Translations under genes and position numbers: made by a program
The notes under the pieces: model-generated
The model's database searches: none
Told to the model about the DNA's origin: nothing
The model's input: only the letters and a program-made list of their open reading frames with translations
Origin: Fredinandcohnia onubensis
GTDB taxonomy: Bacteria > Bacillota > Bacilli > Bacillales > Bacillaceae_L
Length of the DNA: 64,000 nt
Direction of reading: 5' to 3'
Assembly (NCBI RefSeq): GCF_031181385.1
Contig: NZ_JAPSKV010000001.1
Span: 62,001 to 126,000 of the forward strand
In this document: in pieces, positions 1-8,339 of the stretch
How the letters are laid out: each line of letters begins with the position of its first letter
How positions within the stretch are numbered: the first letter of the stretch is position 1

Positions 1-108
1 GTCATTACACCAGTCGGGGACCGGTTTTTATACCCGTTACTCCATAACGGGGTCTATGCCATTACAGATTTACTGGTCATGATTTTTAGGCCAATTCTTC
101 AATTATAA
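1..108 (+). CDS. C-terminal end of probable YwhC-type site-2 protease family protein (partial)
   Basis: An open frame enters from the left edge and stops with TAA at 106-108, giving 35 residues (VITPVGDRFLYPLL...). They are hydrophobic in the second half, ending in FRPILQL. In Bacillus subtilis the gene upstream of ywhD is ywhC, an M50-type membrane metalloprotease-like protein with a hydrophobic C-terminus. The assignment rests on gene order plus the membrane-like character of the tail. Too little is present to see a catalytic motif, so it could be another membrane protein. Confidence 0.5.
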   Translation, partial: VITPVGDRFLYPLLHNGVYAITDLLVMIFRPILQL

Positions 109-158
109 AATCAGACACTCGTATGGTAAAATAGTTGGTAATGAATAGAAAAATTTGA

Positions 159-300
159 GTTCTAAAGGAGGGTGAAAAGGACCAAGAATTTCAAGGCGGC
201 GCAGCTTTGAGTACCGGAGCGTATGCAGTTAATACGTGAGGAACGGAGAAGCAAGCCAACACAGAAATTCGATGCGTCATTTTCGGCCGACTTTTAGAAC
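159..300 (+). repeat. Structured dispersed repeat, family A copy 1 (ywhD leader)
   Basis: The 142-bp element is closed by a 10-bp stem: GTTCTAAAGG at 159-168 pairs with CTTTTAGAAC at 291-300. Inside it has the block TTGAGTACCGGAGCG followed by ACGTGAGGAACGG. Copy 2 at 38752-38974 shares the TTGAG-ACCGGAGCG core, TGAGGAA and the ATCCT that follows the closing stem. The closing stem differs compensatorily between copies. It would be in the 5' untranslated region of ywhD if transcription starts upstream. Mobile element or structured RNA is not decided. Confidence 0.7.
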
Positions 301-329
301 ATCCTCTAGAAAGGAAAGGTGGATGTACG

Positions 330-839
330 GTGGATCAAAACAAGAAAAAAGTAGCCTTTAATATCATTAAAAATGATCCAACTGATGGGCATAAAGGATA
401 TGGAATTGGGGCGCTTAGCCTCGAAAATATCTCACCCGTATTTGTTGATATAGACGCTGAAGATGTATTCGTTGATGTCGGTGCGATGCATGCACGAAGT
501 GTGGTTGAAAAAGGGATAAAATTTCTGCCGAATAAAGAGGATGTCCCTAATGGGAAGCCATATTGGCTTGTGTGGGTAACGATTGATCGTAGGGAAGAGG
601 GTCCATATTATGCGGGAGTGACAGCTTGTGAAATGACCGTTGACCGCTCGATTCGTCGTGGCTATAAATCCTTGCCAGAGCACGTGAATAAAATGGATAA
701 ATCATTGAAGCGCCATATCATGGTCGATTTTATGGACGACAAATCAAAGAAGCTATTAGCAGATTTCTTAATTAACCACAATAAAGAGATTTGGGATAAC
801 TCAAGTGATGAGTTAAAAGAGGGATTGAAGGTTGATTAA
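330..839 (+). CDS. ywhD: YwhD family protein
   Basis: 169-residue soluble protein recognised as the YwhD family by its overall sequence (GYGIGALSLENISPVFVD near residue 24, DVGAMHARSVVEKGIKFLP near 50, DRREEGPYYAGVTACEMTVD near 86). No catalytic function is established for the family that I can state. GTG start at 330 is supported by AGGAAAGGTGG at 312-322. It lies between the probable ywhC end and convergent pbpG, as in B. subtilis, and is closed by a strong terminator at 951-990. Its leader contains the family A structured repeat. Confidence 0.85.
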   Translation: MDQNKKKVAFNIIKNDPTDGHKGYGIGALSLENISPVFVDIDAEDVFVDVGAMHARSVVEKGIKFLPNKEDVPNGKPYWLVWVTIDRREEGPYYAGVTACEMTVDRSIRRGYKSLPEHVNKMDKSLKRHIMVDFMDDKSKKLLADFLINHNKEIWDNSSDELKEGLKVD

Positions 840-950
840 GGTTCTTCTGATTGTGACATTTTAGTGAACAAACGGACTAAAGCTTGAGCTTTTTTAATAA
901 AATAAAGTACACTAAATTTACAATGTACACACATTGAAACTAGGACATAG

Positions 951-990
951 AAACCCCCAGGACCTTTTGCAGCCTGGGGGTTTCTTTTTT
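951..990 (+). terminator. Terminator of ywhD
   Basis: AAACCCCCAGG (951-961) pairs perfectly with CCTGGGGGTTT (973-983), followed by a T run to 990. It lies between convergent ywhD and pbpG. The A content before the stem is low, so it should act mainly on the plus strand. Confidence 0.9.
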
Positions 991-1034
991 ATATACTTTT
1001 CTAGCATCCTGGAGCATGACTATCATACATTCAT

Positions 1035-3104
1035 TTAAAACCAATCAATGATTCGCTTAAAGAAGCCTTTGTCTTCTTTTTCTTTGTCCTTCTTTGGATT
1101 CTCTTTCTTTACGTCCTCGGTATTTTTCGAACAGTATTCAGTTGGTTCCGTTCCTGCTTTATAGTAAGTAAGCCTTGAAACAGGGCAATCCTTTGTCGGA
1201 AGCAACCCTGTTTCTGGATTTACATACACTCCAACAACCCCTTCAGTCGGTTTAAATGGTGTTGGTGCAATGTCCTGATGCGCTTCTTCCATGAACCCTG
1301 CCCAAATATTCTTTGCATACTGTTTTTCTGCAACGATCGTCATTGGTTCATTATTGTCATAGCCGGTCCAAATACCAGCGACGAGCTGCGGCGAGTATCC
1401 AATCATCCAGTTATCGGTGTCAGTCGAGCCAGATTTTGCAGCGTAAAACCTGGTCAGCTTATCGCTAATGGTAGAGCCTGTTACGGCCGTATAATCATTT
1501 AATTTTTCATCAAACATGCCTGTCATTAGCTGTGTTGTCACAAAGGCGAGATCTTCATCAAGCACTTGTTTTGGCTTTGGGGTATTTTCATAAATGACTT
1601 CACCCTTATAATTTTCAACTCTAGTAATAAAAACAGGCTTATGACGGGTTCCACCATTATTAATGGTTGCGTAGGCGTTGACCATTTCGATTACACTCAC
1701 GCCCGAAGTTCCTAATGCGAGAGAAGGAACATCCTTAAGTTTACTTGTGATTCCTAGCTTTTTCGCAGTGTCGATTAGTTCCCCGTCATCAAGAAAGAGA
1801 TGGGTTTTTACAGCGTACACATTATCGGATAGGGCAATTGCTTGCGCTAACGTAATCGAGTCGTTCGCATAATAATTTTTATAATTTCGTGGTGTGTATG
1901 TTGAGCGATTATCGTCATATGAGAATGTCGTCAGTTCACTTCGAATTTGGGTCGATGGAGTGTAGCCTTTTTCAAGGGCTGCATAGTATAAAAATGGCTT
2001 AAAGGTCGAACCTGGCTGGCGTTTTGCCTGGGTAGCCCGATTAAATGGGCTTTCCTCGTAATCCCGCCCACCAATGAGTGCACGAACTTCACCATTTTTT
2101 GGATCCATCGCGACAAATCCAAGCTGAATTTTAGATTCTTCTTTTATAAAGTTCTTCGCTTTTTCTTCTGCGATTTCTTGAAGCTCTGGGTTAAGTGTGG
2201 TATAGACACGTAAACCCTCCGTTTCAATCGTTTGTTGGTCAAGCTTTAGTTTTGTTTGGAGCTCCTTTTTTACAGCATCCTGGAAATAGGGAGCAATGTC
2301 TTCACGCCCGACCATTTTGTTGCCTGTAAAAGTTAGTTCCTCAGCATGTGCTTGTTCAGCGGTCTTTTTTGAAATAAAGCCATTCTCAACCATTGAAAGG
2401 AGGATGACTTTTTGACGCTGTTTGGCTTTTTCCTCGTTTACTAATGGTGAATAATGTGTTGGACCCTTTGGGACTCCTGCAAGCATGGAGGCTTCCGCTA
2501 GCGACAGCTCGCTTGCTCTTTTTCCATAATAGTAATTAGCAGCTGCTTCTATTCCGTAGACGCCATGTCCGTAATAGATTGTGTTTAAATAACCTTCAAG
2601 AATTTCTTTTTTCGAATAATTAAGTTCTAGCCGAATGGTATACAGGGCCTCAGTGAGTTTTCGATTCCATGTTTTTTCATGCTCTAAAAATAGGTTTCTG
2701 GCATATTGCTGGGTAATCGTACTCGCCCCTTGCACCTTTGCCATAGCCTTAATGTCGGCGATAATTGCTCCACCAATTCGCTTATAGTCAAACCCATGAT
2801 GGTCAAAAAAGTTTCGATCCTCAATGGAAACGGTGGCATCAACAATGGATTCAGACATATCGTCGAGAGACACCCAATAGCGAGTCTCCCCTTGATGACG
2901 TTCTTCCCCGATTAACGTTCCGTCCTCTGCATAGAATAAGGTCGATAAAGGAACTGCTAGAGGAGGTGCCCCCTGTGTTTTTGCATAGGCAAGCACACCC
3001 AATACACCGACGGCAACTAGGGTACAGCAAATTAAGCCAATGAATAAAAGGGCTCGCATGATTTTAATAGCTGTTTTTATTCGATCATTTGTAATAAGCT
3101 CCAC
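1035..3104 (-). CDS. pbpG: Penicillin-binding protein 1A-family transglycosylase/transpeptidase (PbpG-like)
   Basis: Bifunctional class A PBP that polymerises lipid II glycan and cross-links peptides at the outer face of the membrane. Order: one N-terminal membrane anchor (about residues 12-38), GT51 transglycosylase domain with EDRNFFDHHGFD and GASTITQQ, then transpeptidase with SxxK in QPGSTFKPF, SDN and a KSG form of the KTG motif (AAKSGSTDTDNW). The tail is Lys/Glu rich and ends FFKRIIDWF. Position beside ywhD and speE matches B. subtilis pbpG, a forespore sigma-F gene there. The frame is open to a GTG at 3113, but GAGAGGTGA is spaced 5 nt from the next in-frame GTG at 3104, so that start was chosen (689 aa). 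No clear sigma-F promoter was found. Confidence 0.9.
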   Translation of the reverse strand: MELITNDRIKTAIKIMRALLFIGLICCTLVAVGVLGVLAYAKTQGAPPLAVPLSTLFYAEDGTLIGEERHQGETRYWVSLDDMSESIVDATVSIEDRNFFDHHGFDYKRIGGAIIADIKAMAKVQGASTITQQYARNLFLEHEKTWNRKLTEALYTIRLELNYSKKEILEGYLNTIYYGHGVYGIEAAANYYYGKRASELSLAEASMLAGVPKGPTHYSPLVNEEKAKQRQKVILLSMVENGFISKKTAEQAHAEELTFTGNKMVGREDIAPYFQDAVKKELQTKLKLDQQTIETEGLRVYTTLNPELQEIAEEKAKNFIKEESKIQLGFVAMDPKNGEVRALIGGRDYEESPFNRATQAKRQPGSTFKPFLYYAALEKGYTPSTQIRSELTTFSYDDNRSTYTPRNYKNYYANDSITLAQAIALSDNVYAVKTHLFLDDGELIDTAKKLGITSKLKDVPSLALGTSGVSVIEMVNAYATINNGGTRHKPVFITRVENYKGEVIYENTPKPKQVLDEDLAFVTTQLMTGMFDEKLNDYTAVTGSTISDKLTRFYAAKSGSTDTDNWMIGYSPQLVAGIWTGYDNNEPMTIVAEKQYAKNIWAGFMEEAHQDIAPTPFKPTEGVVGVYVNPETGLLPTKDCPVSRLTYYKAGTEPTEYCSKNTEDVKKENPKKDKEKEDKGFFKRIIDWF

Positions 3105-3341
3105 AGAGTTCACCTCTCTCTTTTTCTATTTGAAAGCTTCATATAGAGCCATTTTTGTAGGCATATATCAATCAGTATGAAAAGTTTTCTGCCTTTTTAA
3201 ACATTTATTTGCTAAAACAAGAAAAATTTTCTTGCATTTTTGGGCCGTTGCCTTATACTTTTTGAAGTTGACATCGATTTTTTTAAGGGAATAGGGAACG
3301 ATAAGGGAATAAATCCCTAAGTTATTCAATGAAAGGATGTT

Positions 3342-4175
3342 ATGAAAATGGAATTATGGTTTACGGAGAAACAAACAAAAAGCTTTGGTATCACAGCAAA
3401 AATTAAACAAACCTTACATACAGAACAAACAGAGTTTCAAAAGCTCGATATGATAGAAACTGAGGAATTCGGTAATATGCTCGTTCTTGATGGGATGGTT
3501 ATGACTACTCAAGTGGACGAGTTCGTCTATCACGAAATGGTGGCACATGTGCCGTTATTCACTCACCCAAATCCTGAAAACGTCCTTGTTGTAGGTGGCG
3601 GAGATGGCGGTGTAATCCGTGAAGTGTTAAAGCACCCAAGTGTTAAAAAAGCAACTTTAGTTGATATTGATGGAAAAGTAATTGAGTACTCAAAGAAATA
3701 CCTTCCTGAAATTGCAGGGAAGCTTGAAGACCCACGTGTCGATGTGAAAGTTGATGATGGCTTCATGCATATTGCGAACAGTGAAAATGAGTATGATGTA
3801 ATTTTGGTTGACTCTACTGAGCCTGTAGGTCCAGCGGTAAATCTGTTTACAAAAGGCTTTTATGCAGGGATTTCAAAAGCGTTAAAAGAAGACGGTGTAT
3901 TTGTGGCGCAAACGGACAACCCTTGGTTTACACCAGACTTAATCCGTAACGTGCAACGTGATGTGAAGGAAATCTTCCCAATCACACGTCTTTATATTGC
4001 GAACATCCCAACATACCCAAGTGGTCTTTGGACATTCACAATCGGTTCGAAAAAATATGATCCATTAGAAGTAAGCGACGATCGCTTCCATGAAATTGAA
4101 ACAAAATATTACACAAAAGAACTCCACAAAGCAGCGTTTGTATTGCCTAAATTTGTTGCTGATCTAACGAAATAA
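3342..4175 (+). CDS. speE: Spermidine synthase (polyamine aminopropyltransferase)
   Basis: Transfers the aminopropyl group of decarboxylated S-adenosylmethionine to putrescine. The 277-residue sequence has the family fold: [20 protein letters not shown] (nucleotide-binding loop, about residues 81-100), the acidic [12 protein letters not shown] and DSTEPVGPA motifs and the Asp-containing QTDNPW. It sits 13 bp before speB, so agmatine is hydrolysed to putrescine and then aminopropylated by products of one operon. The start may be ATG 3342 or ATG 3348 (MELWFTEKQ); the AAGGA at 3333-3337 fits either poorly, and homologues begin close to MELW. Confidence 0.95.
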   Translation: MKMELWFTEKQTKSFGITAKIKQTLHTEQTEFQKLDMIETEEFGNMLVLDGMVMTTQVDEFVYHEMVAHVPLFTHPNPENVLVVGGGDGGVIREVLKHPSVKKATLVDIDGKVIEYSKKYLPEIAGKLEDPRVDVKVDDGFMHIANSENEYDVILVDSTEPVGPAVNLFTKGFYAGISKALKEDGVFVAQTDNPWFTPDLIRNVQRDVKEIFPITRLYIANIPTYPSGLWTFTIGSKKYDPLEVSDDRFHEIETKYYTKELHKAAFVLPKFVADLTK

Positions 4176-4188
4176 TGGGGGATTTTCG

Positions 4189-5067
4189 ATGAGATTTGAT
4201 GAAGCTTATTCAGGAAATGTATTTATCAAAAGCCATCCGAATTTTGAAGAGAGCGAAGCCGTTATTTACGGCATGCCAATGGACTGGACAGTCAGCTACC
4301 GTCCAGGCTCACGTTTTGGCCCGAGCCGAATTCGCGAGGTGTCGATTGGACTTGAGGAATACAGTCCATATCTTGATAAAGAACTAGAAGAAGTGAAATA
4401 TTATGATGCCGGTGATATTCCATTGCCTTTCGGAAATCCGCAGCGCAGTCTGGATATGATTGAAGACTTTGTTGATCAGGTACTTGCAGCAGGAAAATAT
4501 CCACTGGGTATGGGTGGAGAACACCTCGTTTCTTGGCCGGTTATGAAGGCTGTTCATAAAAAGTATCCAGATCTTGCGATTATTCATATGGATGCCCATA
4601 CTGATTTACGTGAGAATTATGAGGGAGAAGCACTTTCTCACTCCACACCAATTCGTAAAATTGCAGAATTAATTGGACCGGAGAATGTGTTTTCATTTGG
4701 AATTCGCTCAGGGATGAAGGAAGAATTCCAATGGGCAAAGGAAAACGGCATGCATATTTCAAAATTTGAAGTGCTTGAGCCACTTAAAAAGATTCTTCCG
4801 AAGTTAGCGGGTCGTCCTGTATACGTAACGATTGATATTGATGTATTGGATCCAGCACATGCACCGGGTACAGGTACAGTTGATGCAGGAGGGATTACAT
4901 CTAAAGAGTTGTTAGGTGCGATTCATGAGATTGCAAAATCAGATGTGCGTGTCGTTGGCTCAGACTTGGTAGAGGTAGCACCTATTTATGATGTGTCTGA
5001 ACAAACGGCAAATACAGCAAGTAAACTCATTCGCGAAATGATTTTAGGGTGGATACAGAAAAAGTAA
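4189..5067 (+). CDS. speB: Agmatinase (agmatine ureohydrolase)
   Basis: Hydrolyses agmatine to putrescine and urea; it is a dinuclear manganese enzyme of the arginase/ureohydrolase family. Metal-binding motifs are all present: GGEH (about residue 109), DAHTDLR (about 133-139) and DIDVLDPAHAPG (about 215-226). 292 residues is the usual length. It is preceded by GGGGGATTTT and lies directly downstream of speE, closing the polyamine operon, which ends at a terminator at 5083-5112. Confidence 0.95.
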   Translation: MRFDEAYSGNVFIKSHPNFEESEAVIYGMPMDWTVSYRPGSRFGPSRIREVSIGLEEYSPYLDKELEEVKYYDAGDIPLPFGNPQRSLDMIEDFVDQVLAAGKYPLGMGGEHLVSWPVMKAVHKKYPDLAIIHMDAHTDLRENYEGEALSHSTPIRKIAELIGPENVFSFGIRSGMKEEFQWAKENGMHISKFEVLEPLKKILPKLAGRPVYVTIDIDVLDPAHAPGTGTVDAGGITSKELLGAIHEIAKSDVRVVGSDLVEVAPIYDVSEQTANTASKLIREMILGWIQKK

Positions 5068-5082
5068 ATACTCGTGTTAGAA

Positions 5083-5112
5083 AGCTTGGGCCTTGTGGCT
5101 CAGGCTTTTTTT
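5083..5112 (+). terminator. Terminator of speE-speB
   Basis: AGCTTGGGCC (5083-5092) pairs with GGCTCAGGCT (5097-5106), 10 bp including G-T pairs, with a TTGT loop and then a T run. Confidence 0.85.
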
Positions 5113-5229
5113 GCGTTTCGCCAATCCATAGTCATGTGTAGAATAAATTTTTACTATTATGACAATTCTTTCTGACCAGGTGAATATACTACCTTTGAAC
5201 TACATTTTACCTATTAGAGGGGGAGTTAT

Positions 5230-5607
5230 ATGGTCGGGGTTCGTTTTATAAAGATGGCTGCAGTGTATTTTGTGATTGGTGTTCTCATCGGGATGGGCAT
5301 GTCGATGTCACACAATTACACATTAACAGGGGTCCATGTTCATATTAATTTATTAGGCTGGGCATCTATGGGGCTTGCGGGCATTGTCTATTATTTGTTC
5401 CCGCAGGCAGGAGAATCCAAGCTTGGAAAGATTCATTTTTGGCTTCATAATATTGGTTTACCGGTTATGATGATTGGACTCACGATGTTAATGCTCGGAA
5501 ATACTGCAGTTGAACCAGCAATTGCAGTCGGTGGCACTGTGACAACTCTTGCGATTATCCTGTTTGCAATCAATATTTTCTTGAACGTTAAAGTCACAAA
5601 GCAATAA
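5230..5607 (+). CDS. Small four-helix membrane protein resembling part of haem-copper oxidase subunit I
   Basis: 125 residues with four predicted membrane helices (about 7-27, 40-60, 73-92, 97-118). Histidines sit where the oxidase/NorB family places them: MSMSHNYTLTGVHVHINLLGW at 25-45 and HFWLHNIGLP near 69-78. The H-x-H-x-N-L-L-G-W block resembles the second helix region of haem-copper oxidase subunit I and nitric-oxide reductase NorB, but the protein is about a quarter of their length and cannot hold the full haem-copper centre. Strong site AGAGGGGGAG precedes ATG 5230. It appears monocistronic. Function unknown; haem binding is only an inference from the histidines. Confidence 0.6.
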   Translation: MVGVRFIKMAAVYFVIGVLIGMGMSMSHNYTLTGVHVHINLLGWASMGLAGIVYYLFPQAGESKLGKIHFWLHNIGLPVMMIGLTMLMLGNTAVEPAIAVGGTVTTLAIILFAINIFLNVKVTKQ

Positions 5608-5629
5608 TAGCTGAATAATACAAACTGCT

Positions 5630-5658
5630 GACTCGGCTTAGGTCGAGTTTTCTTTTTT
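5630..5658 (+). terminator. Terminator after the oxidase-like gene
   Basis: ACTCG (5631-5635) pairs with CGAGT (5644-5648), followed by a T-rich stretch TTTTCTTTTTT. The stem is short, so the confidence is moderate. Confidence 0.6.
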
Positions 5659-5661
5659 AAT

Positions 5662-5691
5662 TTGAAATCCCATAACAAAATACCGTATACT
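5662..5691 (+). promoter_or_regulatory. Sigma-A type promoter of ywiB-argS
   Basis: TTGAAA (5662-5667), an 18-nt spacer and TATACT (5686-5691), placed 33 bp before the ywiB start. Confidence 0.6.
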
Positions 5692-5724
5692 AGTAAAGTT
5701 AATGACCTATAGGAGTGTGTGAAA

Positions 5725-6156
5725 ATGAGTCAAGCAGGAGTACCTATTGACCTCAAATTTGTAACAGAAATAAAAGATGGACCGCGAAAAGAAAATGTTG
5801 CTTTTGACGCAAATGGTCTATACTACATAAAAGGTGACAATACATATTTACAATTTGACGAAAAGCAAGAAACAGGTACGGTTAAAACGGTTATTAAAAT
5901 CTCGGAAAAAGAGGTTCTCATCCTTCGTTCGGGACAGGTGAAAATGCGTCAGGTTTACCGAAAAAATGCAACCACACAGGGTTCATTCCAAAACCAGCAC
6001 GGAACCTTTGACCTCACCGCAAAAACAAATAATATCGAATACAAATGGTACAAAAACTCTCGTAAAGGGACGTTATTTTTAGCATATGAACTTTCACTAC
6101 ATGGTGAAGTATCTGGATTACATAAAATAACCATTACATTTAAGGAGCGAAACTAG
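5725..6156 (+). CDS. ywiB: YwiB family protein (DUF1934)
   Basis: 143-residue small soluble protein of the DUF1934 family, predicted as an all-beta calycin-like barrel. Family features are GLYYIKGDNTYLQFDE near residue 35, VLILRSGQVKMRQVY near 75 and a C-terminal LHKITITFKER strand. No reaction is known. The frame is open from a GTG at 5719, but AGGAG at 5711-5715 is spaced 9 nt from ATG 5725, which was chosen. It abuts argS with no gap, the same pairing as in B. subtilis, so the two are co-transcribed and probably translationally coupled. Confidence 0.85.
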   Translation: MSQAGVPIDLKFVTEIKDGPRKENVAFDANGLYYIKGDNTYLQFDEKQETGTVKTVIKISEKEVLILRSGQVKMRQVYRKNATTQGSFQNQHGTFDLTAKTNNIEYKWYKNSRKGTLFLAYELSLHGEVSGLHKITITFKERN

Positions 6157-7827
6157 ATGAATGTTGTTGATCAAGTAAAAGAACGCTTGAAAGCGGAAAT
6201 TAAGGACTCAGTTGTAAAAGCTGGACTAGCAACAGAAGAACAGATTCCAGAAGTTGTGTTGGAGCTTCCAAAGGATAAAGCGCACGGGGACTATGCGACA
6301 AACATGGCCATGCAACTAGCACGTGTGGCAAAAAAGGCACCTCGTATGATTGCAGAAGAGATTGTAGCTAACTTTGATAAATCAAAAGCATCGATTGAAA
6401 AAATTGAAATTGCAGGACCTGGGTTCATCAATTTCTATATGAATAATTCATACTTAACAGATCTTATCCCGACCATTTTAACAGCGGGTGAGGCGTACGG
6501 TGAAACAACTGTTGGTAACAAGCAAAAGGTTCAGGTGGAGTTTGTTTCAGCAAACCCAACAGGTGACCTTCACCTTGGACATGCTCGTGGTGCAGCGGTG
6601 GGTGATTCTTTAAGTAATATTTTACAAAAAGCGGGTTATGAAGTGTCCCGTGAGTACTATATCAATGATGCTGGGAACCAAATTAATAACCTAGCAAAGT
6701 CTGTTGAGGCACGCTATCTACAAGCGCTAGGCCAAGAAGCTGAAATGCCAGAGGATGGCTATCATGGCCAAGATATCGTGGGCATTGGAAAGCGACTTGC
6801 AGAAGAATTTGGCGATAAATATGTCGCAATGGATGAAAAAGAACGCTTTGACTTTTTCCGTGAATATGGTTTGAAATACGAGATGGAAAAGCTTCAAAAG
6901 GATCTAGAGGAGTATCGAGTTCGTTTTGATGTTTGGTATTCGGAGACCTCTCTATACCATAACGGTAAAATTGACCGCGCACTTGATGCGCTTCGTAATG
7001 CAGGTCATATTTATGAAGAAGACGGTGCAACTTGGTTCCGTTCAACAACATTCGGCGATGACAAAGACCGCGTTTTAATTAAAAATGATGGTTCTTATAC
7101 GTATTTAACTCCTGATATCGCGTACCATCAGGACAAGCTTGAGCGCGGCTTTGAAAAGCTTATTAATGTGTGGGGAGCAGACCATCACGGTTATATCCCT
7201 CGGATGAAGGCCGCGATTCAAGCACTAGGCTATGATAAGGACACACTTGAGGTTGAAATCATTCAGCTTGTTCACCTATTTAAAGATGGTGAAAAAATGA
7301 AGATGAGTAAGCGTACAGGAAAAGCTGTTACAATGCGTGAACTGACGGAAGAGGTTGGCTTAGATGCTGTTCGATACTTCTTTGCAATGAGAAGCTCTGA
7401 CACTCATCTTGATTTTGACCTTGATTTAGCGGTTTCACAATCTAACGAGAACCCTGTGTACTATGCGCAATATGCACATGCACGTATTTGCAGCATGCTA
7501 CGCTCTGGTGATGAGATGAATATTTCTTTAGACGGTGATTATGCGCTTGATTATATCAATTCTGAAAAAGAAGTTGACCTATTGAAAAAGCTTGGTGAAT
7601 TCCCTGCAGCGGTAACAGAAGCAGCAGAAAAACGAATTCCACATCGCATCACAAATTATATTAATGAACTAGCAGCTGCACTTCATAGCTTCTACAATGC
7701 AGAGAAGGTGCTTGACCAAGACAATCTTGAAAAAACAAAAGCACGTCTTGCGTTAATGAAGGCAGTACAAATTACATTGCAAAATTCATTAAAGCTGATC
7801 GGTGTATCTGCACCAGAAAAAATGTAA
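6157..7827 (+). CDS. argS: Arginyl-tRNA synthetase
   Basis: Class I aminoacyl-tRNA synthetase charging tRNA-Arg; 556 residues, the usual bacterial length. N-terminal Arg-tRNA-synthetase-specific domain (about 1-110), then the HIGH-type motif in LHLGHARGA (about 136-144), the KMSKS-type motif in [10 protein letters not shown], and an all-alpha anticodon-binding domain with the conserved [14 protein letters not shown]. The ATG directly follows the ywiB stop codon. The gene ends at a terminator at 7840-7870. No T-box leader was seen upstream. Confidence 0.97.
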   Translation: MNVVDQVKERLKAEIKDSVVKAGLATEEQIPEVVLELPKDKAHGDYATNMAMQLARVAKKAPRMIAEEIVANFDKSKASIEKIEIAGPGFINFYMNNSYLTDLIPTILTAGEAYGETTVGNKQKVQVEFVSANPTGDLHLGHARGAAVGDSLSNILQKAGYEVSREYYINDAGNQINNLAKSVEARYLQALGQEAEMPEDGYHGQDIVGIGKRLAEEFGDKYVAMDEKERFDFFREYGLKYEMEKLQKDLEEYRVRFDVWYSETSLYHNGKIDRALDALRNAGHIYEEDGATWFRSTTFGDDKDRVLIKNDGSYTYLTPDIAYHQDKLERGFEKLINVWGADHHGYIPRMKAAIQALGYDKDTLEVEIIQLVHLFKDGEKMKMSKRTGKAVTMRELTEEVGLDAVRYFFAMRSSDTHLDFDLDLAVSQSNENPVYYAQYAHARICSMLRSGDEMNISLDGDYALDYINSEKEVDLLKKLGEFPAAVTEAAEKRIPHRITNYINELAAALHSFYNAEKVLDQDNLEKTKARLALMKAVQITLQNSLKLIGVSAPEKM

Positions 7828-7839
7828 TCTATATGCACG

Positions 7840-7870
7840 AGGCCCTTACGTAGAGTAGAGGGCCTTTTTA
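7840..7870 (+). terminator. Terminator of ywiB-argS
   Basis: AGGCCCT (7840-7846) pairs with AGGGCCT (7859-7865), followed by a T run. Confidence 0.85.
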
Positions 7871-7905
7871 TCGGGAATAATGAGAGGAAAAGGGAGGGTA
7901 TATAC

Positions 7906-8085
7906 ATGAAAGAGGTTATCTTGGCACTCTTAACGGGTATCATTGTCGGATTTATTTTTGCTTTGTTAAAACTGCCAATCCCCGCACCACCAGCACTCGC
8001 AGGGGTTACTGGAATCGTTGGGGTTTATTTAGGATTTAAGATATTCCAATGGTTAGCACCAATGATACAATTTGGACCGAAATAA
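7906..8085 (+). CDS. XapX domain protein, small membrane protein
   Basis: 59-residue protein starting at ATG 7906 (MKEVILALLTGIIVGF) and stopping with TAA 8083-8085. It has two hydrophobic segments (about 2-21 and 31-49) joined by the LPIPAPPALAGVTGIVG motif characteristic of the XapX/DUF1427 family. AGGGAGGG lies 8-10 nt before the start and a strong terminator follows immediately, which supports a real gene. Function of the family is not established; members are predicted to be small inner-membrane proteins. Confidence 0.85.
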   Translation: MKEVILALLTGIIVGFIFALLKLPIPAPPALAGVTGIVGVYLGFKIFQWLAPMIQFGPK

Positions 8086-8112
8086 CAGGCACCCATCACG
8101 GGTGCCTGTTTT
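8085..8112 (+). terminator. Terminator of the XapX gene
   Basis: ACAGGCACCC (8085-8094) pairs perfectly with GGGTGCCTGT (8100-8109), followed by TTT. The first phased array begins 2 bp later. Confidence 0.9.
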
Positions 8113-8113
8113 G

Positions 8114-8271
8114 ATAGTGGCAGTAAATCTCGAATAGTGGCAGTATTTTTCGGATAGCGGCAGTAAATCTGAAATAGCGGCAGTACTTTTCTAATACTGG
8201 CAGAAAATCGGCTAGTGACAGTATTTTTCGTCTAGTGACAGTAACTTTTAAATAGTGACAGTAATCAGCGT
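8114..8271. repeat. Phased 20-bp tandem array 1 (core ATAGTGGCAGTA)
   Basis: Eight degenerate units with core (A/C)TA(G/C)(T/C)G(G/A)CAG begin at 8114, 8134, 8154, 8174, 8194, 8212, 8232 and 8252. All steps are 20 bp except one of 18. The core is conserved and the intervening 8-10 bp drift. It fills the gap between the XapX terminator and the 3' end of clsB, which converges from the right. No coding potential is apparent and no function is known. Confidence 0.9.
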
Positions 8272-8339
8272 CCAGCCTCATGTTTTCGTACTAAAAACAC
8301 AGTATTTCCAAATTAAAAACAGGTATTCCGCACTAACCC

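Noticed and set aside
3233-3259. Promoter for speE (TTGCAT / TATACT)
   Set aside because: The spacer is only 15 nt, too short to call with confidence.
8096-8281. 61-codon minus-strand frame across the 20-bp array
   Set aside because: Open only because the repeat lacks stops in that frame; there is no ribosome site, and it starts and ends within array sequence.
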